Shown: one piece after another, positions 24,068 through 32,209 of the stretch
Layout: each line of letters starts with the position of its first letter
How positions within the stretch are numbered: the first letter of the stretch is position 1
Assembly (NCBI GenBank): GCA_910578095.1
Contig: CAJTOZ010000004.1
Span: 1-64,000 of the forward strand
Direction of reading: 5' to 3'
DNA from: an uncultured Muribaculaceae bacterium
Lineage (GTDB): Bacteria > Bacteroidota > Bacteroidia > Bacteroidales > Muribaculaceae
Length of the DNA: 64,000 nucleotides
Notes under the pieces: generated by a model
Told to the model about the DNA's origin: nothing
What the model saw: only the letters and a program-made list of their open reading frames with translations
Database searches by the model: none
Position numbers and translations under genes: made by a program

Positions 24068-24708
24068 TGAAGCCGGCAGTGAGTAAAGCTGTGCTGGCGA
24101 GTGCCGTCATCCTTCTGGTGGTGGCACTCGACCAATGGCTTAAATTTTATATCAAGACAACGTTTTATCTCGGCGAGGATGTCGAGATTCTGCCGTTCTT
24201 TCATCTGCGATTCGTGCAGAACCCGGGCATGGCTTTCGGTATGGAGCTTGGCAGCAAACTGTTCCTGACATTGTTCCGCATAGTGGTCACATGCGTGGGC
24301 TTCTGGTACATCGTTCGCAAATGCAAGGCTCCGGAAGTGCCGCGCGGCTATGTGGCCTGCGTGGCTCTGGTGGTGGCCGGTGCGCTGGGCAATATCGTGG
24401 ACTGCATGTTGTATGGCGAGATATTTACCAATCCGTATCCTCCGCAGGTGGCTACCCTTGTACCTTTCGGCGAGGGATACGGCACGCTGTTCTACGGCCT
24501 TGTGGTGGATATGCTCTACTTTCCGCTGTTTTCGTTCACGTGGCCCGACTGGCTGCCGTGGCTCGGCGGAAAAGATTTCTCGTTTTTCGACCCTGTGTTC
24601 AATATTGCCGATGCCGCCATTACGGTGGGTATGATCGCTATCCTGCTGTTTTATTCCAAATATCTGCTTGCTTCGGACAAAGAAGAGGCTATTGAGGCTG
24701 AGAAATGA
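24067..24708 (+). CDS. lspA: Lipoprotein signal peptidase (signal peptidase II)
   Basis: This 213-residue inner-membrane aspartyl protease has four membrane segments. It opens with D-Q-W-L-K near residue 20, then N-P-G-M-A-F-G, and carries the two catalytic-aspartate blocks G-N-I-V-D (with an enlarged loop after it) and F-N-I-A-D-A-A-I-T-V-G. LspA removes the signal peptide of prolipoproteins after lipidation. It is longer than the roughly 165 residues of E. coli LspA because of an insertion between the two aspartate motifs, common in Bacteroidetes. It overlaps the dksA-like stop by one base and the DUF4296 lipoprotein start by 4 bases, so enzyme and a lipoprotein substrate are translated together. 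Confidence 0.96.
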   Translation: MKPAVSKAVLASAVILLVVALDQWLKFYIKTTFYLGEDVEILPFFHLRFVQNPGMAFGMELGSKLFLTLFRIVVTCVGFWYIVRKCKAPEVPRGYVACVALVVAGALGNIVDCMLYGEIFTNPYPPQVATLVPFGEGYGTLFYGLVVDMLYFPLFSFTWPDWLPWLGGKDFSFFDPVFNIADAAITVGMIAILLFYSKYLLASDKEEAIEAEK

Positions 24709-25484
24709 GAACAATCGTCTGTACCGGTATCGTACTCGTGGTATTATCCGCGGTGTCGGCGTGCAAGCGTGTGCCTGAGCATGTGATACCGCCGGACGAT
24801 ATGGCCGAACTGCTTGCTGACAGGCATATAGCTGAGGCTGTCGTGGACTATAATGCCCAGCAGTGGCGCACCGACTCGCAGCGCATGGCGCTCCGCGATG
24901 CAGTGTATGCGCGTTACGGAGCCACACAGGCCGATGTGGATACATCGCTGGATTGGTACGGGCATCACCTCGCACGCTATATGGAGGTGTACGACCGCAC
25001 TATAGAGATACTTGAAGCCAGGGTTGCGAGCAGCGACACGCGTCTGCGCGCCGACCAGTCGCTGACTATCGCCGGCGACAGTGTGGATGTGTGGCCCGAC
25101 TCGCGCTTCTTTGCTATCGGACGCCTTAGCCCGGGCCGCGCTGTCAGCTTCACGCTTAATGCCGATGAGAACCGCGAGCGCGGCGATTACTATACATGGA
25201 GAGCAAAGTTCGCCAACAATCAGCACGAGGCCACTTGGACCGTTGTGGCGGAATATGCCGACAGCACGCTGGAGTATGTGGCCGAGCGGGTGAATGGCGG
25301 AGGATGGCATGAAATCACGCTTCAGACCGATTCGTCGCGTACGGCGGTGCGTGTGTATGGCTCGCTGTTGCTGGCCCATCAGGAACGGGGCCCGCAGTGG
25401 CTCGACAGTGTTTCGCTCGTGCGAAATCATCTACGTCCCGATACCTATAACCGCCGTTTCCGTCAACGTATAATTCGCAAATGA
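24705..25484 (+). CDS. DUF4296-type lipoprotein
   Basis: This 259-residue protein has a lipoprotein signal peptide with the lipobox cysteine near residue 20 (S-A-C). An N-terminal helical region (about 25-110: P-D-D-M-A-E-L-L-A-D-R-H-I-A-E-A-V, then Y-x-x-x-Q-A-D-V-D-T-S-L-D-W-Y) matches the DUF4296 pattern seen downstream of lspA in Bacteroidetes. The remaining part is a beta-rich region of unknown function. It overlaps lspA by ATGA at its start and the small downstream gene by ATGA at its end. It is probably anchored to a membrane facing the periplasm or the surface. No enzymatic motif is visible. Confidence 0.85.
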   Translation: MRTIVCTGIVLVVLSAVSACKRVPEHVIPPDDMAELLADRHIAEAVVDYNAQQWRTDSQRMALRDAVYARYGATQADVDTSLDWYGHHLARYMEVYDRTIEILEARVASSDTRLRADQSLTIAGDSVDVWPDSRFFAIGRLSPGRAVSFTLNADENRERGDYYTWRAKFANNQHEATWTVVAEYADSTLEYVAERVNGGGWHEITLQTDSSRTAVRVYGSLLLAHQERGPQWLDSVSLVRNHLRPDTYNRRFRQRIIRK

Positions 25485-25711
25485 TACTCCCTCGGCGATT
25501 GCTGGCGCACCGTGTGGTGCACATGGGGCAGCTCTACGGGCTGTCGATTGTCGACATCACGGGAGATGATGTGGTGGTGGAGGCCTTTTCAGTGGAGACG
25601 GCCGGAACGGCGTTTGTGGATGGCACGGTCTATGTGCTTGCCGAAGGCTCTACTCCTGAAAATCCTGTATGGACGCAACGCTCTGCCGATGTCAGGCTGT
25701 GGGTGAAGTGA
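25481..25711 (+). CDS. Small conserved-context hypothetical protein
   Basis: This 76-residue product begins at an ATG that overlaps the DUF4296 stop by 4 bases (ATGA), which strongly suggests translational coupling and a real gene. It is short and mixed in composition, with an R-x-V-H-M-G-Q-L-Y region at the start and beta-strand-like alternating patterns (D-D-V-V-V-E-A-F) in the middle. No signal peptide or domain is recognised. It is the last gene of the ileS-lspA unit. Its stop lies 13 bases from the end of the convergent acetyltransferase gene. The function is unknown. Confidence 0.65.
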   Translation: MILPRRLLAHRVVHMGQLYGLSIVDITGDDVVVEAFSVETAGTAFVDGTVYVLAEGSTPENPVWTQRSADVRLWVK

Positions 25712-25724
25712 TTATATTGAAATA

Positions 25725-26228
25725 TCACCGGAGCTGAGGCGAGTGCTTGAAAAACACTTCTTCGTCTGTGGCATGGTCGTAGATGAAGCCGCATTTTTCT
25801 GCCACGCGCGCCGACCGATGGTTGGAGTGATAGCACCCTATCCACAGCGCTTTTTTATCGAGCGTTGCGGTGGCATGGCTCATCAAGGCTTTAACGGCCT
25901 CCGTAGCCAGTCCGAGCCCCCAGTATGATTTCCCGATCCAATAGCCTATTTCCGCCTCGTCCGGGGCGATGCGGGCATTAGGCCGCGCTCCTGGTGGCAC
26001 GAGGCCGCAGCATCCCACGGGCTTACCGGTTTCCTTAAGCACAATGGCATAAGTCTCAGGGGCCGAGAAATATTCCCGTATGACCATGCGGCTCATCTCC
26101 ACGGATGAGTGGGGAGGCCATCCGGCAGCGTTACCTACTTCAGGGTCGGATGCGTGGAGATACAGTGCTTCTGCATCATCGTCGTGCCACGGGCGCAATG
26201 TAAGGCGATCCGTATATAGTGTTGCCAT
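25725..26228 (-). CDS. GNAT acetyltransferase, RimJ/RimL type
   Basis: This 167-residue protein has the RimL-type opening T-D-R-L-T-L-R-P-W, the acetyl-CoA block E-I-G-Y-W-I-G-K-S-Y-W-G-L-G-L-A-T-E-A-V and the late I-G-C-Y-H-S-N-H-R-S-A-R-V-A-E-K-C-G-F. Enzymes of this group acetylate protein N-termini, amino groups on small molecules or antibiotics, and the acceptor cannot be told from sequence. It is a compact single gene, 9 bases downstream of the flavodoxin-like reductase gene and convergent with the ileS operon. It is probably transcribed from the promoter upstream of the reductase. Confidence 0.9.
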   Translation of the reverse strand: MATLYTDRLTLRPWHDDDAEALYLHASDPEVGNAAGWPPHSSVEMSRMVIREYFSAPETYAIVLKETGKPVGCCGLVPPGARPNARIAPDEAEIGYWIGKSYWGLGLATEAVKALMSHATATLDKKALWIGCYHSNHRSARVAEKCGFIYDHATDEEVFFKHSPQLR

Positions 26229-26237
26229 GTGGGTGAG

Positions 26238-26867
26238 CTAACCTTCGGTATGGAAACTGGTGAACGACGAACGCTCCTGGGCGGGTAGTCCGGAGCTTTT
26301 TTTCGCGGCGCTGAAAGCTTTGATCATGAAAGCCATGTTTCGTCCCAGATTACGCATTGTCTGCAATCCTTCCAGATCGAGCTCCACGTCGCCGGCTGTG
26401 AATCCGTGCACTTCATTCCAGTAGGTGCTCGATGCTATGGGCATCGCGCTTATGGTGAAATATTTGTTTATCTCGTCGAATGCGGATGTCGAGCCGGCAC
26501 GTCGGGACGACAATACCGCTGCACCCACCTTCATGGTTTTGTCTATCGTGCCTGAGGTACTGTAGAATAGCCTGTCGAGGAAAGCGAGAAGCTGACCGTT
26601 GCATCCGGCGTAGTACACCGGGCTGCCTACGAGCAGGCCGTCGGCAGTGGCGAATTTGGGAGCAGTCTCGTTCACACTGTCGTTGAAAACGCATCGCCCG
26701 TGCTGGCGGCAGAAATTGCAGCCTATGCATCCGCGGATGTCTTTGTTGCCTATGTTTATGCGTTCCACTTCGATGCCATTGGAGAGTAGTGCGGATTCCA
26801 CTTCCCGCAGGCCGCGGTCGGTGCAGCCATTGAGATGCGGGCTGCCGTTTATTACCAGTACTTTCAT
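26238..26867 (-). CDS. NADPH-dependent FMN reductase / flavodoxin-like protein
   Basis: This 209-residue protein has a flavodoxin-like fold with the FMN phosphate loop G-S-P-H-L-N-G at residues 8-14, and a cysteine-rich motif C-I-G-C-x-x-C followed by a later Cys near residues 47-58, typical of iron-sulfur-flavoprotein or WrbA-like reductases in anaerobes. L-V-G-S-P-V-Y-Y lies at the flavin binding edge. The cysteines suggest a 4Fe-4S cluster or a redox thiol site. It is a probable electron-transfer or quinone/disulfide reductase in the cytoplasm. A promoter on this strand (26905-26936) is directly upstream, and the acetyltransferase gene follows in the same orientation. Confidence 0.87.
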   Translation of the reverse strand: MKVLVINGSPHLNGCTDRGLREVESALLSNGIEVERINIGNKDIRGCIGCNFCRQHGRCVFNDSVNETAPKFATADGLLVGSPVYYAGCNGQLLAFLDRLFYSTSGTIDKTMKVGAAVLSSRRAGSTSAFDEINKYFTISAMPIASSTYWNEVHGFTAGDVELDLEGLQTMRNLGRNMAFMIKAFSAAKKSSGLPAQERSSFTSFHTEG

Positions 26868-26904
26868 TGTCTGATGGAGAGTCTCTTATGTGTGATTTCA
26901 AATG

Positions 26905-26936
26905 CAAAAATACAACACGATCTTTATATTCGCAAG
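26905..26936 (-). promoter_or_regulatory. Promoter of the FMN reductase gene
   Basis: On the minus strand, CTTG (26936-26933), a 20-base spacer and TATTTTTG (26912-26905) fit the Bacteroidetes promoter with one mismatch at -33. The start would be near 26898, about 31 bases before the ATG. Confidence 0.6.
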
Positions 26937-27037
26937 TACAGAAAAAATATTCATATGTGGAATAAAATTGCGGTATTACTGTTTTGGGCGGTATTCGACG
27001 TGTTAAAAAGCAGCTGATTACTGGCAAAAGAGAAACG

Positions 27038-27074
27038 CATCAGCGGGCACGCAACCTGTGCGTGCCCGCTGATG
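27038..27074 (-). terminator. Intrinsic terminator of the CoA-disulfide reductase fusion
   Basis: A 16-bp perfect stem (CATCAGCGGGCACGCA at 27038-27053 and its complement at 27059-27074) has a 5-base loop. On the minus strand it is followed by a pyrimidine-rich run (CGTTTCTCTTTT). Confidence 0.75.
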
Positions 27075-27118
27075 GGGAATTCGAGTGCCGCGCCGAAGCT
27101 AAGGCACAGCAGCTGTTG

Positions 27119-29563
27119 TCAGATGAATAGATTGAGGCCGGCGTTGTCGGCGCGGTCCATGTATGTCGCCACACCGCCCACAGTCACGTTGTCGAGTAGT
27201 TCTTCGGGGTGTACGCCCATCACATCCATCGACATTCCGCAGGCTATGAATTCCACCCCGTTTGCGATGGCGGCATCGCGCAGCTGCTCCAAGGAATCGA
27301 TGTTTTTGCGTTTCATGATGTAGCGCATCATCCTGCGGCCCATTCCAAACATATTCATTTTGGAGAGTTTGAGACTGTGTGAGTCGGCAGGCATCATGCT
27401 GGAGAACATTTTTCCGAAGAAGTCTTTCGCCACTTTCGGTTTGTGTGTTTTTTTGATGACGTTCAGTCCCCAGAAGGTGAAGAATATCGTCACCTTTCCT
27501 CCTGTGGCTGCTGCCCCGTTGGCCAGTACGAAGGTGGCCAATGCTTTGTCGAGGTCATCGCTGAAGAGGATGAATGTTTTGCCGTTCTGCCTGTTGTTTT
27601 CCTGTTTCGCTGGGATGGTTTCTTCGGCTCGTGCCACCACTACGCGGTACCGGCCACCGTTGGCTTCGGATGAGTGAAAACGGTTGCCTGTGGATCGGCA
27701 CCACGCTTCCGCATCTCTGGTGAACCCCGGGTCGGTGGCAGTGATTTCCAGCAGTTGCCCGGGAGAGAGACGGTCTACGCCCTCTTTCAGCTTCATTATC
27801 GGACCGGGGCATGAAAGGCCGCAGGCGTCGATGCTGATGTGGCACGAGGTCGGATTTTCCGTCGCCTTTGCACCGGCAGGTGTTCCGGATGCGCCGAACG
27901 GCTTCGGCTCGGGTAAGGGAGCCGTGGCATATCGGAATGTCTTGATACCGCCAATGAGGTTGCGCACATTGTCGAAGCCGTTGCTGCTGAGGATGCGTGA
28001 GGCAAGGTATCCCCGCAGGCCCACCCCGCAGTACAGCACCACCGGTTTGTCGGTGGGTATTTCGCCCATGCGGTCGCGCAGAACATCGAGCGGAATGTTG
28101 ATGGCACCCGGCAGTGCTCCCGCAGCATATTCCATGGGGGTGCGTACATCAATCAGGGTGCGCTCCTCCGGCTGCATGGCCACGAGCTCGCGCCAATACA
28201 CAGGCCGCATCTTGCCTTCCTTTATGTTTCCGGCCACATATCCGGCTATAGCCACAGGGTCTTTGGCCGAGGAGTATGGCGGTGCGTAGGCTTGCTCTAT
28301 CATGGTGAGGTCGGCCACAGAACCGCCCTTCTTTATAATTTGAGCTATCATGTCGATGCGCTTGTCCACACCGTCGTATCCCACGATCTGTGCTCCGAGC
28401 ACTTTGCCGTCGGTAGGGGCGAACACTATCTTTATGGTCATGGGAAGGGCGTCGGGGTAGTAGGAGGCATGCGACGCCGGGTGTATGGTGGCCGAGAGAT
28501 ATGGCGTGCCGCTGCGTTTCAGATGTTTTGCTGCAAGACCGGTAGCGGCTACCGTGAGATCGAACACCTTGGCAACGGACGTGCCAATGGCACCCTCGTA
28601 GGTGGTGCTGTCGCCGAGCACCATATTGTCGGCCACTATGCGTGCCTGGCGATTGGCCGGACCTGCCAGGTAGTTGAGCCATGGTGCGCCAGTGAGGGGG
28701 TGGGTGAATTCAATGGCATCGCCTACAGCATATATATCGGTGTCGGACGTACGCAGAAAATGGTCCACCTTGATGCCCCCTGTGACGCCAAGTTCCAGGC
28801 CGGCTGCGGCAGCAAGGGCGGAGTTGGGTCTTACACCTATGGAAAGTACGACCATGTCGGCCTCCAGGTGTCGTCCGTCGGCGAATTTTATGGTAATTCC
28901 ATCATTGTTTTCTTCAAAAGATGTCACTGCTGTTTCGAGGTACAGGCGCACGCCCTTTTCGAGCAGTGTGGCATGAACAATCTGCGCCATCGAGAAGTCG
29001 ATGGGTGCCATGACCTGTGGTGCCATTTCCACCACAGCCACTTCTGCTCCGGCGTGGATGAGATTCTCCGCCATCTCCAGTCCGATGAATCCCCCGCCCA
29101 CTATTACCGCGCGTTTTACTTTTTTCTCCTCCATATAGGCTTTGATGGCATCGGTATCGGATACATTGCGGAGGGTGAAAATTCCTTTTCCGTCTATGCC
29201 TGCAAGCGGCGGACGCACCGGCGAGGCCCCGGGTGAGAGCAGGAGGCGGTCGTAGGTCTCGGTGTAGGACGAACCGTCCGGCGCGGTCACGGTAACGCTT
29301 TTATCAGCCCGGTTTATGGCTGTGACTTCGGAATTTATGCGCACATCGATATTGAACCGCCGGCCGAAGCCCTCGGGTGTCTGCACCAGCAGCTTCTCGC
29401 GCTCCCGGATGGTACCGCCTATGTAGTAGGGTAGTCCGCAGTTGGCGTAGGATATATGCTGTCCTTTTTCAAAAAGAATGATTTCGGCATCTTCCGTAAG
29501 GCGTCTTATTCTTGCTGCGGCAGTGGCACCTCCGGCCACTCCGCCGATTATCAGATATTTCAT
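27119..29563 (-). CDS. Four-module sulfur-redox fusion: CoA-disulfide reductase, rhodanese, TusA, DsrE-like
   Basis: This 814-residue protein has four modules in order. First is an FAD/NAD-dependent CoA-disulfide/polysulfide reductase (about 1-445; G-G-V-A-G-G-A, redox Cys42 in N-C-G-L-P-Y-Y-I). A rhodanese domain follows (about 455-560; Cys512 in Y-C-G-V-G), then TusA (about 575-645; Cys585 in C-P-G-P) and a DsrE/DsrF-like domain (about 660-814; Cys775 in A-C-G-M-S-M). All four candidate sulfur-handling cysteines are in place, so a persulfide could pass between modules. Family knowledge points to reduction of CoA or polysulfide disulfides and sulfur trafficking in the cytoplasm. It is transcribed divergently from an OxyR gene, with its own perfect promoter, which suggests control by oxidants. 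Confidence 0.92.
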   Translation of the reverse strand: MKYLIIGGVAGGATAAARIRRLTEDAEIILFEKGQHISYANCGLPYYIGGTIREREKLLVQTPEGFGRRFNIDVRINSEVTAINRADKSVTVTAPDGSSYTETYDRLLLSPGASPVRPPLAGIDGKGIFTLRNVSDTDAIKAYMEEKKVKRAVIVGGGFIGLEMAENLIHAGAEVAVVEMAPQVMAPIDFSMAQIVHATLLEKGVRLYLETAVTSFEENNDGITIKFADGRHLEADMVVLSIGVRPNSALAAAAGLELGVTGGIKVDHFLRTSDTDIYAVGDAIEFTHPLTGAPWLNYLAGPANRQARIVADNMVLGDSTTYEGAIGTSVAKVFDLTVAATGLAAKHLKRSGTPYLSATIHPASHASYYPDALPMTIKIVFAPTDGKVLGAQIVGYDGVDKRIDMIAQIIKKGGSVADLTMIEQAYAPPYSSAKDPVAIAGYVAGNIKEGKMRPVYWRELVAMQPEERTLIDVRTPMEYAAGALPGAINIPLDVLRDRMGEIPTDKPVVLYCGVGLRGYLASRILSSNGFDNVRNLIGGIKTFRYATAPLPEPKPFGASGTPAGAKATENPTSCHISIDACGLSCPGPIMKLKEGVDRLSPGQLLEITATDPGFTRDAEAWCRSTGNRFHSSEANGGRYRVVVARAEETIPAKQENNRQNGKTFILFSDDLDKALATFVLANGAAATGGKVTIFFTFWGLNVIKKTHKPKVAKDFFGKMFSSMMPADSHSLKLSKMNMFGMGRRMMRYIMKRKNIDSLEQLRDAAIANGVEFIACGMSMDVMGVHPEELLDNVTVGGVATYMDRADNAGLNLFI

Positions 29564-29591
29564 AGTTGTGGGCTTGTTTTTGATGATATGA

Positions 29592-29623
29592 CAAAGTTAT
29601 AGGTAAATTTATAGACAACCAAA
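29592..29623 (-). promoter_or_regulatory. Promoter of the sulfur-redox fusion gene
   Basis: On the minus strand, TTTG (29623-29620), a 20-base spacer and TAACTTTG (29599-29592) match the consensus exactly. The start would be near 29585, 22 bases before the ATG. Confidence 0.8.
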
Positions 29624-29633
29624 CGAAAATCGC

Positions 29634-29657
29634 TATCTTTGCATAGATAAAAACTAT
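29634..29657 (+). promoter_or_regulatory. oxyR -7 box and OxyR-like half-site
   Basis: TATCTTTG at 29634-29641 is a -7 element for the plus-strand regulator. Just downstream, ATAG-N7-CTAT at 29643-29657 matches half of the known OxyR operator (ATAG-N7-CTAT-N7-ATAG-N7-CTAT). A further CTAT lies at 29633-29636, spaced by 6 rather than 7. The half-site would lie just after the oxyR start and about 58-72 bases upstream of the fusion gene's start. Its role is inferred. Confidence 0.5.
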
Positions 29658-29661
29658 AGAT

Positions 29662-30588
29662 ATGACATTGCAACAGTTGAAATATGTGGTGGCGATAGAC
29701 AGCCACCACAGCTTTGCGCTCGCTGCGGAGGTTCTGGGGGTTACGCAACCCACTCTGAGCGGAATGGTCGGAAAACTGGAGGAAGAACTCGGGGTGAGGC
29801 TGTTTGAGCGTACGAGCCGGAAGGTCACCACCACAACGATAGGTGTGCGGATAGCGCGCCAAGCGCGGCAGATATTGATGGAGGCCGACCGCATAAGAGA
29901 AATTGTGAGCGAAAGCAGAGGCGATATCTCAGGGCCGTTCCGTCTGGTGGTGGGGCCGAGCATAGCCCCGTACATCCTTCCCGAGTTTATTCGCATATAT
30001 ATGAGCGAACACCCCGAGGTGGGATTGTCGGTGGAGGAAATGCGGCCGGAAGCGATGATAAAGTCGCTCCGCGAAAATCTCATTGACGCCGGTATTGCCA
30101 CTGCAGGCCTGAGAATGGATGGCATATTTGAGATTCCGCTATACACGGAGCGTTTCTATGTCTACCTCTCGGAGAGCTGCCGAAACAAACTGCCCGTGTT
30201 TCGCCCGGAGGAGCTGGAACACGAGCAGATGTGGGTGATGAAAGAAGTACAGTGCCTGCGCGAGAGTGCTTTCAGTTTTTGCAAGGGACGCCGTGGGCGG
30301 CGCCACGTGTATGAGGCCGGAAACATCGAGACCCTGATACGCATAGTGGATGCCAACGGCGGCTATACCATAATTCCCGAGATGCATCTGCCCATGCTCA
30401 CGGAGTTTCAGCGGCTCAATGTGCGCAGCATCGATGGCGACCATCTGTCGCTGCGCAGAGTGTCGATGTATATCCGGGAGGACTACGTGCGCGAGCGTAT
30501 GCTCAACACCGTGGCCGATACTCTACGGCGCTTCATGCCGGCGGGAATGATGGAGCCCTCGTTGCTGCGCAACGGTATCCGGCTGTGA
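29662..30588 (+). CDS. oxyR: OxyR, hydrogen-peroxide-sensing LysR-type regulator
   Basis: This 308-residue LysR protein has an N-terminal winged helix-turn-helix (about 1-60; L-A-A-E-V-L-G-V-T-Q-P-T-L-S) and a substrate-type regulatory domain. The identification as OxyR rests on the redox pair Cys198 and Cys207 in C-L-R-E-S-A-F-S-F-C, the same spacing as Cys199 and Cys208 of E. coli OxyR. Peroxide oxidises these to a disulfide, which turns on defence genes. It is divergent from the sulfur-redox fusion with a 98-base gap that holds both promoters and an OxyR-like half-site, so regulation of the fusion and of itself is likely. It ends 9 bases from the convergent MFS gene. Confidence 0.94.
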   Translation: MTLQQLKYVVAIDSHHSFALAAEVLGVTQPTLSGMVGKLEEELGVRLFERTSRKVTTTTIGVRIARQARQILMEADRIREIVSESRGDISGPFRLVVGPSIAPYILPEFIRIYMSEHPEVGLSVEEMRPEAMIKSLRENLIDAGIATAGLRMDGIFEIPLYTERFYVYLSESCRNKLPVFRPEELEHEQMWVMKEVQCLRESAFSFCKGRRGRRHVYEAGNIETLIRIVDANGGYTIIPEMHLPMLTEFQRLNVRSIDGDHLSLRRVSMYIREDYVRERMLNTVADTLRRFMPAGMMEPSLLRNGIRL

Positions 30589-30597
30589 TGGCCGGCC

Positions 30598-32208
30598 TCA
30601 GCAGTGTTGCGGCGGTGCCTCCTTCAGGCTGCGGCGGAATATCTTTCTGATAGTGCGCCATTTCGGGAAGATTGCTCCGGGACGTACCGGCCCATAGCTG
30701 ACAACAATAACCAGCAGGCACAATATTGAAGCGATGAGCAGCCAGCCGTAGATCTCCTTCATCGAGATGGCCAAAGCTTGCACCTGCACGCGTCCATAGA
30801 GCGCCGGTAGCGGAATGCCGGCCGCCGATTGGTTGAAATCGGTAAGAGCGGCGCTCAATGTGGCTGCGTTGGCGGCCACGCGGTGCCTCAGCCATTCTCC
30901 TATTATCGCCGGTGCGAGCGTGGCGCTCATGACGGCTCCGGTGAAGCCATTGACGGTGAGCGCCTGTGGAAACACAAAAAAGTGCATGCCGCCCTGAAGA
31001 ATGGAGGTGAGGAAAATGATTGAGATCACCACTGAGCCGAAGCCGCGGCAGAACAGGGGAATGAACAGCATTTCCTTTTCCACTTCCCGGCCCATGAAGA
31101 AATAGAAATAGGCCAGATAAAGCGTGGCGAATAAAAATCCGATAGCGGTCATGGTTTTATAGCGCCATCGCCTCAGCGCGAAGGCGCCGTAGGTGAATCC
31201 GCATCCGGCCACGATGCCTGCAAGTACATACCAGTTGAGATCGATCATATTTGTATTGTCGAAGCCAAGGATTGTTGCCGCATAGGTGTGCTCGAACACG
31301 TGCTCCGTGGCAAGCAGGGTGAAGAATACGAGATAAATGAAGGTGGCCCGGACAACGTTTCTGTTGGTCAACGCCGTGAATGATATATACGGATGATGCA
31401 GGAATGTGGCCCTCCATAGGTTGATGCCGAGACACGCTGCGGCGGTCAGGGCGGCGCCACGTATCTCGATGGCCTCCCACCAGTCGTAGAAATTGCCGTA
31501 GACGCATATAAATGTGAAGCACAGCATGAACACACTCCATAGGCCTGCTCCTATCCAGTCGATTCCCAGTAGCGGTATGTGGAGAGGCACGTGGACCGGT
31601 CGTACGAGCAGCACCGTGAGAAGCATCATCAGTGCCAGCAGCCCTATCATCAGCCAATGGGTGTATTGCCACCCGGCAAAGAACGATGTGTACACCGCGA
31701 GCATTCCGCTGAGCTGAATGACACTGTCGACCACAAGATATACATAGCAGAAAAACACCGCCATGTCGCGTTGAGGAGTGAGCCACAATTGTATGGTGGA
31801 ATTGCATATGAATGTGGCCCACATCCGGAACCATCCGGCAATAAATCCGGCCGCTACGAGCACCGGTACGGATGTGGTGCTGGCGCAGATATATGTGGAT
31901 AATATCAGAACTGTGCCGCAGATGAGTAGTCCGACTCTGTTTGAGAACCTGAATTTCAAGCGGAACATCACGGCGAAATTGATGGCCATGCCCACAAGTT
32001 GGGCGTAACCGGCCATGAGGATGTCTTCCTGCATGAGGGCAGTTGAGCCCACCATATTGGACGCCGCGGCAAGATATAGGCCTCCGGAGAACTGGACAAT
32101 GAGCACGAAGAAGATAAACAGCCATGGCTTGAGCCGGCGCGGGATGCAATCGGGCACGTCGGGAATGTCGAAGGGGCCTTGCGGCCTGTCGTGGTGAGGG
32201 TCGGACAT
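30598..32208 (-). CDS. MFS efflux pump, EmrB/QacA (DHA2) type
   Basis: This 536-residue inner-membrane protein has about 14 hydrophobic segments, the number expected of DHA2 drug:proton antiporters. It begins with a short polar tail and a first segment F-I-F-F-V-L-I-V-Q-F-S-G-G-L-Y, and large loops are short as usual. It starts 1 base after the stop of the HlyD-type gene and is the third gene of a TolC-HlyD-MFS operon, so it should drive a tripartite pump that sends compounds through a periplasmic adaptor and an outer-membrane channel. The substrate is unknown. The classical motif A is weak, so a divergent DHA2 member is likely. Confidence 0.88.
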   Translation of the reverse strand: MSDPHHDRPQGPFDIPDVPDCIPRRLKPWLFIFFVLIVQFSGGLYLAAASNMVGSTALMQEDILMAGYAQLVGMAINFAVMFRLKFRFSNRVGLLICGTVLILSTYICASTTSVPVLVAAGFIAGWFRMWATFICNSTIQLWLTPQRDMAVFFCYVYLVVDSVIQLSGMLAVYTSFFAGWQYTHWLMIGLLALMMLLTVLLVRPVHVPLHIPLLGIDWIGAGLWSVFMLCFTFICVYGNFYDWWEAIEIRGAALTAAACLGINLWRATFLHHPYISFTALTNRNVVRATFIYLVFFTLLATEHVFEHTYAATILGFDNTNMIDLNWYVLAGIVAGCGFTYGAFALRRWRYKTMTAIGFLFATLYLAYFYFFMGREVEKEMLFIPLFCRGFGSVVISIIFLTSILQGGMHFFVFPQALTVNGFTGAVMSATLAPAIIGEWLRHRVAANAATLSAALTDFNQSAAGIPLPALYGRVQVQALAISMKEIYGWLLIASILCLLVIVVSYGPVRPGAIFPKWRTIRKIFRRSLKEAPPQHC

Positions 32209-32209
32209 A

